Part shown: piece after piece, positions 15,605-19,671 of the stretch
Position numbering within the stretch: the first letter of the stretch is position 1
How the letters are laid out: each line of letters starts with the position of its first letter
From: Proteobacteria bacterium UBA4575
GTDB taxonomy: Bacteria > Pseudomonadota > Gammaproteobacteria > UBA4575
Length of the DNA stretch: 19,671 bases
Direction of reading: 5' to 3'
NCBI GenBank assembly: GCA_002386945.1
Contig: DGKH01000078.1
Span: forward strand, 23,974 to 43,644
Notes under the pieces: generated by a model
What the model was told of the DNA's origin: nothing
Seen by the model: only the letters and a program-made list of their open reading frames with translations
The model's database searches: none
Program-made: the position numbers and the translations under genes

Positions 15605-15645
15605 GCTTTAAATTGGTTAAATGAGGTAAAAATGATTAATAACAG

Positions 15646-15673
15646 TTGAAATCGAGCATAGCGTATTTATAAT
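15646..15673 (+). promoter_or_regulatory. Sigma-70 promoter of rpsU
   Basis: TTGAAA (15646-15651) and a perfect TATAAT (15668-15673) are separated by 16 bases, the best promoter in the window. Transcription would begin near 15680, giving a leader of about 36 bases with GAGGA at 15708-15712 before the rpsU ATG. I do not see a LexA box (CTG-N10-CAG) here. Confidence 0.8.
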
Positions 15674-15715
15674 CCACCGTCCTATTTTCCAATTAAGTAA
15701 GAGATCCGAGGATTT

Positions 15716-15931
15716 ATGCCTGGAGTACGAGTTAAAGAAAACGAGCCGTTTGATATCGCTCTACGACGTTTCCGTCGTTCATGTGAGAAAGCGGGCGTCC
15801 TAACTGAAGTTCGCCGTCGCGAATTTTACGAGAAGCCAACATCTGTGCGCAAGCGCAAGGCAGCAGCTGCGGTAAAACGTAACCTAAAGCGCGTTTCTCG
15901 CACCGGTCTTAAGCGCAAGCGTCTCTACTAA
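15716..15931 (+). CDS. rpsU: 30S ribosomal protein bS21
   Basis: bS21 is a small basic protein of the 30S platform near the 3' end of 16S rRNA, needed for start-site selection. The 71 residues match E. coli S21 in length and sequence: [37 protein letters not shown], then a Lys/Arg-rich tail ending KRKRLY. It has a GAGGA ribosome binding site and a strong upstream promoter. It is followed after 19 bases by the YqeY-family gene. In most gammaproteobacteria dnaG and rpoD complete this operon, but neither is here. Identification is certain. Confidence 0.98.
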   Translation: MPGVRVKENEPFDIALRRFRRSCEKAGVLTEVRRREFYEKPTSVRKRKAAAAVKRNLKRVSRTGLKRKRLY

Positions 15932-15950
15932 GCCTAGTTGTATTTATACA

Positions 15951-16409
15951 GTGGCGAGTGACGGTACGATAAAAGAAAACCTAGTTGCGGATATGAAATC
16001 CGCGATGCGTGCCGGTGAAAAATCACGTCTCGCAACTATTCGTCTAGCGCTCGCTGCTATCAAGCAGATTGAAGTCGACGAACGTAAAGAGCTAGATGAA
16101 ACCGAAGTGCTGCAAGTACTCGATAAGATGTGCAAGCAGCGTCGGGAATCTATGTCCCAATTTGAACAAGCGGGACGCACAGACTTAGTCGAGAAAGAGC
16201 AGGCCGAGTTAACCATCATCGCTGAATACCTCCCACAAGCATTGAGTGAGTCGGAAGTGGAGCAGTCGATCACTGCCGCTATCGCACAAACCGGTGCCAG
16301 CAGTATGCGTGAGATGGGAGCCGTCATGGCGATACTTAAACCACAGATGCAGGGACGTGCCGACATGTCCGCTGTCAGCGCCCTCATTAAATCAAAGCTG
16401 TCTAACTAG
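15951..16409 (+). CDS. GatB/YqeY domain-containing protein
   Basis: This 152-residue protein belongs to the YqeY family, which resembles the tail domain of the GatB amidotransferase subunit that contacts tRNA. The stretch [38 protein letters not shown] is typical of the N-terminal helical part, and [27 protein letters not shown] of the C-terminal part. The stand-alone protein has no settled function; a tRNA-related role is only suggested by the domain. The start is GTG at 15951 and no clear ribosome binding site precedes it; the frame before it is short, and this start keeps the full N-terminal helix. It lies 19 bases after rpsU and is probably co-transcribed. In Pseudomonas-like genomes the same gene is followed by dnaG; here hemE follows. 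Confidence 0.88.
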   Translation: MASDGTIKENLVADMKSAMRAGEKSRLATIRLALAAIKQIEVDERKELDETEVLQVLDKMCKQRRESMSQFEQAGRTDLVEKEQAELTIIAEYLPQALSESEVEQSITAAIAQTGASSMREMGAVMAILKPQMQGRADMSAVSALIKSKLSN

Positions 16410-16471
16410 ACAAAGTCTTAACGGCAACCCATGATTGTGGCGCCTATCCTCTACTTAGCCCAATATTTGTT

Positions 16472-17527
16472 ATGACTAGTCAAAAAAATGATCGCTTTTT
16501 ACGCGCTTTATTACGCCAACCTGTAGATGCTACTCCAGTATGGATTATGCGCCAGGCGGGGCGTTACCTTCCTGAATATAGGGCGACTCGCGCCAAAGCG
16601 GGGAATTTCCTGACGCTATGTAAAACCCCAGAATTAGCCTGTGAAGTAACCATGCAGCCCTTAGATCGATTTGATCTTGATGCTGCAATTTTATTTTCTG
16701 ACATCTTAACCATCCCTGATGCCATGGGCTTAGGCCTGCAGTTTGTCGAAGGTGATGGCCCAAGCTTTTCTAATCCTGTGCGCACTGCAGCCGATATAAA
16801 AAAACTAGCGGTACCTGATCCGAGTGCAGAGTTACGCTATGTCACTGACGCGGTTTCTTTGATTCGCAAAGAATTGGATGGGCGCGTGCCGCTGATTGGT
16901 TTCTCTGGCAGCCCGTGGACATTAGCCACCTACATGGTTGAAGGCAGGTCATCAAAAGACTTTAGCAAGATCAAAGCACTGATGTATGAACAGCCAAAAT
17001 TATTAGAGCAACTACTGAGCACTGTCAGTGCCAGTGTCGCCAGCTACCTCAATGCGCAAATTGAAGCAGGTGCACAAGCGTTAATGATTTTTGATACTTG
17101 GGGTGGGGTACTGACACCAGAATTATATCGCCGCTACTCGCTGGCATTTATGCATTCTGTATTAGATCAGCTCAAGCGCGAACACGATGGCAAAAAGATC
17201 CCAGTGATTTTATTTTCCAAAGGCGCCAACCATTCATTAACTGATATCGCCGCCACTGGTGCTGACGGTATCGGTCTCGACTGGACTATCAATATTGCAG
17301 ATGCCTCCGCAATTGTCGGAACAGACGTCGCAGTGCAGGGCAATCTGGATCCATCCGTCTTATATAGCTCACCAGAAGTTGTGCGTGAACAAGTGAAAAA
17401 GGTATTGGATGCCTATCCTCACGAAACTGGTCATGTATTCAATTTAGGCCACGGTATTCATCCAGGCATTGACCCAGAAAATGTAAAGGCGTTAGTAGAT
17501 GCTGTGCACGAGTTCAGCCAACGCTAA
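16472..17527 (+). CDS. hemE: Uroporphyrinogen decarboxylase
   Basis: HemE removes four carboxyl groups from uroporphyrinogen III to give coproporphyrinogen III, in the cytoplasm, on the way to heme. The 351 residues fit the family. Diagnostic motifs are [16 protein letters not shown] (22-37) with the substrate-binding Arg27 and Arg31, the catalytic Asp77 in [30 protein letters not shown] with the conserved Tyr, and [10 protein letters not shown] near the C-terminus with the conserved His. No clear ribosome binding site is visible. It sits 62 bases after the YqeY-family gene and converges with mrcA. Its product line supplies the heme B that cyoE and ctaA, about 10 kb away, turn into heme A. 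Identification is certain. Confidence 0.97.
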   Translation: MTSQKNDRFLRALLRQPVDATPVWIMRQAGRYLPEYRATRAKAGNFLTLCKTPELACEVTMQPLDRFDLDAAILFSDILTIPDAMGLGLQFVEGDGPSFSNPVRTAADIKKLAVPDPSAELRYVTDAVSLIRKELDGRVPLIGFSGSPWTLATYMVEGRSSKDFSKIKALMYEQPKLLEQLLSTVSASVASYLNAQIEAGAQALMIFDTWGGVLTPELYRRYSLAFMHSVLDQLKREHDGKKIPVILFSKGANHSLTDIAATGADGIGLDWTINIADASAIVGTDVAVQGNLDPSVLYSSPEVVREQVKKVLDAYPHETGHVFNLGHGIHPGIDPENVKALVDAVHEFSQR

Positions 17528-17568
17528 ACTCGGTTCGCTTACTGACTGAATGCGTCTTACGGCTCAGC

Positions 17569-19671
17569 CTAAAAGCTCTGGTCGAAGGCTGGCACGTGAT
17601 CGATATGAAATACTTCTGGCACACCCTTTGGATCATCTGGTGAGACCAGCAGCCCCGTTTCTGGATTGATGTTGAGTTGAATCATGTCAGCCGGTAACAC
17701 CGCTTTCACTTCAGCCACATCACGCAACGCAGTACGCATGTAATCAATCCATATTGGCAACGCAGCGGCGCCACCAAATTCACTACGCCCTAATGGCTTA
17801 TGCTCATCAAAGCCAACCCATACCGTGGTCACCACCTGTGGATGAAATCCAGCAAACCAAGCATCGCGCTGTTCGTTGGTAGTCCCTGTTTTACCTGCGA
17901 TATCTTTACGCCCTAAGACACGTGCTTTACGTCCCGTACCGCGCTGAACCACATCACGCAACATACTGCTAATCTGAAAAATATTGGCCTCATCGACAAC
18001 ACGCGGTGCGTTATTATTCGACACCTGTGTAAACTCAATTCCCAACTCTTCCAGCTCGCGTTCATGTGCAGCAAGCTCAGAGGCTAAACGTTGACATTTC
18101 AAATCACAAACTCGCTGAATATTTGGGCGGTAAATGACTTTGCCCTCGGCGGATTCTATGCGTTCAATAAAATACGGTTTAACGTGATAGCCACCATTAG
18201 CAAAGATCGTATAGCCTTCAGCCAACTGCATTGGTGTAACCGCGCCACTACCCAAGGCCAAGGTTAAATCTTTTGGTAACGCATCGGCATCAAACCCAAA
18301 TTTTGATGCATGCTGACGTGCTAACTTTTGGCCGATGATGCGCAATAACCGAATCGAAACCATATTGCGTGACTTGATTATTGCAGTGCGCAATCGTGTT
18401 GGACCAAAGAATTTACCCGAGTAATTTTGTGGTCGCCAAACACTCTCAAGCTTTTTGTCTTTAAACACCACCGGTGCATCATTAATCATACTGGCCGGCG
18501 TAAACCCTGCCGATAGTGCAGCAGAGTAGATGAATGGTTTAAACGAGGAGCCTGGTTGACGTTGCGCCTGTGTCGCTCGATTGAACTTACTATGGTAAAA
18601 ATCATAGCCTCCACTGAGCGCTAGCAACGCACCATCCTGTGGTCGCAAAGAGACTAAAGCACTGGACACTTTGGGTGCTTGAGTAAGACGCCAACCATCG
18701 GACTCTGTTTCAACCCTAATCAAATCCCCTACTGCTAAGACCTCATCAACCGCCTTAGGGGTTGGCCCTTTACGGTTTTCATTAATGTAAGGTTTAGCAT
18801 GCTTAACCGCATCCAAGTTTAATTCGATCTTGCCATTACGCAGTAGGACTAGTGCGCGCTCGACACTGACCTCAAGCACGATCCCTGCCTGCTTTTTACG
18901 AATGTCACCGATCTTTTTCAAGCGTTTGACCAAGGCGTCTTGATCCTGCATCTCAGCTCCATCTATATGCTGCTCTGCACCACGATAACCATGCCGCACA
19001 TCATAGGCTTCTATTCCTTTTTGTACCGCCAACTGTGCAGCCTGCTGTCGCTCAGCCTCTATTGTAGTGAATACACGATAACCACTGATATAGGCCTCTT
19101 CACCATAACGTTCATAGATCTCTGCACGTACCATTTCACTGATGTAGTTTGCGTCTAATTCGATCGTTGGGCGATGACGCTTAGCGACCACTGCTTGTGC
19201 CTTCGCCGTGTCATATTCGCTTTGCGATATCATGTCTAACTTCAACATACGACCAAGCACATAGTTACGCCGAATTAAGGCGCGACTTGGGTTACTAATG
19301 GGATTAAAACGAGATGGCGCTTTCGGTAGCCCAGCAATCATCGCGATTTGGGCCAGATTGAGATCTTCAACATGAAGACCATAATAGGCATCTGCGGCAG
19401 CGCCGATACCATAGGCACGATGACCTAAATAAATTTTGTTTAAATACAGTGCCAAGATTTCATGTTTGCTCAGCGCTTTTTCGATCTGTAGAGCCAGCAA
19501 GATTTCTTTTATCTTCCGCGTATAGGTGCGCTCATTACTGAGGAAAAAGTTACGTGCCAATTGCATCGTGATGGTGCTGCCACCCTGAGCCTTTTGTCCA
19601 GTTAAGACCAACTTATATACAGCACGCATGAGGCCCTGATAATCCACCCCAGGATGTTGATAAAACCGATC
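17569..19671 (-). CDS. mrcA: Penicillin-binding protein 1a, N-terminus missing
   Basis: This bifunctional class A PBP polymerises and cross-links peptidoglycan at the outer face of the inner membrane. The frame is open to the window edge, so 700 residues are seen and the cytoplasmic tail, membrane anchor and first part of the glycosyltransferase domain (roughly 80 residues) lie beyond it. Counting from the edge, the GT51 domain has DRFYQHPGVD (1-10), QGGSTITMQLARN (29-41) and the YLNKIYLG stretch near 76. An OB-type insert follows (about 255-330). The transpeptidase motifs are SSFK (375-378, catalytic Ser375), SRN (434-436) and KTGT (594-597). A C-terminal insert with two Cys (near residues 522 and 525) resembles other gammaproteobacterial PBP1a. 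The gene is also called ponA. It converges with hemE. Confidence 0.95.
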   Translation of the reverse strand, partial: DRFYQHPGVDYQGLMRAVYKLVLTGQKAQGGSTITMQLARNFFLSNERTYTRKIKEILLALQIEKALSKHEILALYLNKIYLGHRAYGIGAAADAYYGLHVEDLNLAQIAMIAGLPKAPSRFNPISNPSRALIRRNYVLGRMLKLDMISQSEYDTAKAQAVVAKRHRPTIELDANYISEMVRAEIYERYGEEAYISGYRVFTTIEAERQQAAQLAVQKGIEAYDVRHGYRGAEQHIDGAEMQDQDALVKRLKKIGDIRKKQAGIVLEVSVERALVLLRNGKIELNLDAVKHAKPYINENRKGPTPKAVDEVLAVGDLIRVETESDGWRLTQAPKVSSALVSLRPQDGALLALSGGYDFYHSKFNRATQAQRQPGSSFKPFIYSAALSAGFTPASMINDAPVVFKDKKLESVWRPQNYSGKFFGPTRLRTAIIKSRNMVSIRLLRIIGQKLARQHASKFGFDADALPKDLTLALGSGAVTPMQLAEGYTIFANGGYHVKPYFIERIESAEGKVIYRPNIQRVCDLKCQRLASELAAHERELEELGIEFTQVSNNNAPRVVDEANIFQISSMLRDVVQRGTGRKARVLGRKDIAGKTGTTNEQRDAWFAGFHPQVVTTVWVGFDEHKPLGRSEFGGAAALPIWIDYMRTALRDVAEVKAVLPADMIQLNINPETGLLVSPDDPKGVPEVFHIDHVPAFDQSF

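Noticed and set aside
15605..15715. LexA/SOS control of rpsU
   Set aside because: The E. coli rpsU operon has a LexA site, but no CTG-N10-CAG element is visible in this promoter region.
15944..16387. 147-residue open frame on the minus strand opposite the YqeY-family gene
   Set aside because: Its Ser/Cys/Ala/Arg-rich composition is typical of an antisense shadow; the plus-strand product matches a known family.
16410..16471. Separate promoter for hemE
   Set aside because: TTGTGG near 16435 has no acceptable -10 at 16-18 bases; co-transcription with rpsU or a weak promoter cannot be told apart from sequence.
17528..17568. Intrinsic terminator between convergent hemE and mrcA
   Set aside because: Only three- to four-base complementarities (such as GGC/GCC) are present, with no T-run, so I do not call one.
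1..19671. Mobile element, prophage, CRISPR or toxin-antitoxin locus
   Set aside because: All frames are accounted for by conserved housekeeping genes; I saw no transposase, integrase, repeat array or terminal inverted repeats.

Overview
The window is a gene-dense piece of a gammaproteobacterial chromosome of moderate GC. The evidence is the order ftsY-ftsE-ftsX-rpoH, the divergent pair tsaD/rpsU, a Pseudomonas-type aa3 oxidase cluster (ctaC-ctaD-ctaG-ctaE, a DUF2909 gene, SURF1, an SCO-like gene, ctaA, cyoE), the bioH-bioC pair, and a class A PBP1a. The genes resemble those of marine gammaproteobacteria near the Pseudomonas/Cellvibrio group. That placement is an inference from gene content, not from a database comparison. 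I see no mobile element, phage gene, CRISPR array, rRNA or tRNA, and no gene-free stretch longer than 300 bases.

Layout. Positions 1-191 (minus) hold the start of a secreted M16 peptidase, divergent from ftsY-ftsE-ftsX (308-2885, plus), which covers membrane targeting and the FtsEX division transporter. rpoH (3012-3872), the heat-shock sigma factor, follows on the same strand. Between ftsX and rpoH lies a perfect CIRCE operator (2956-2982), the binding site of the HrcA repressor. This is the most interesting regulatory signal in the window, because it suggests that sigma-32 synthesis is itself under HrcA control.

From 12124 down to 3931 runs a complete aa3 cytochrome c oxidase locus in two minus-strand operons. 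The first (12124-7609) is DUF2244, ctaC, ctaD, a 36-residue membrane peptide gene, ctaG and ctaE: structural subunits plus CuB insertion. The second (7196-3931) is SURF1, an SCO-like copper-ligand protein, ctaA and cyoE: assembly plus the two steps from heme B to heme A. A lone plus-strand gene (DUF2909) sits between them. Together the two operons supply the apoproteins, the copper chaperones and the heme A cofactor of one enzyme.

Then come bioC and bioH (minus; start and end of the pimeloyl-ACP pathway), plsY (plus; phospholipid synthesis) only 16 bases from bioH, and tsaD (minus; tRNA t6A). rpsU and a YqeY-family gene (plus) follow. The dnaG and rpoD genes that usually follow rpsU are absent here, and hemE comes next. 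The window ends inside mrcA (PBP1a, minus), convergent with hemE and cut at its N-terminus.
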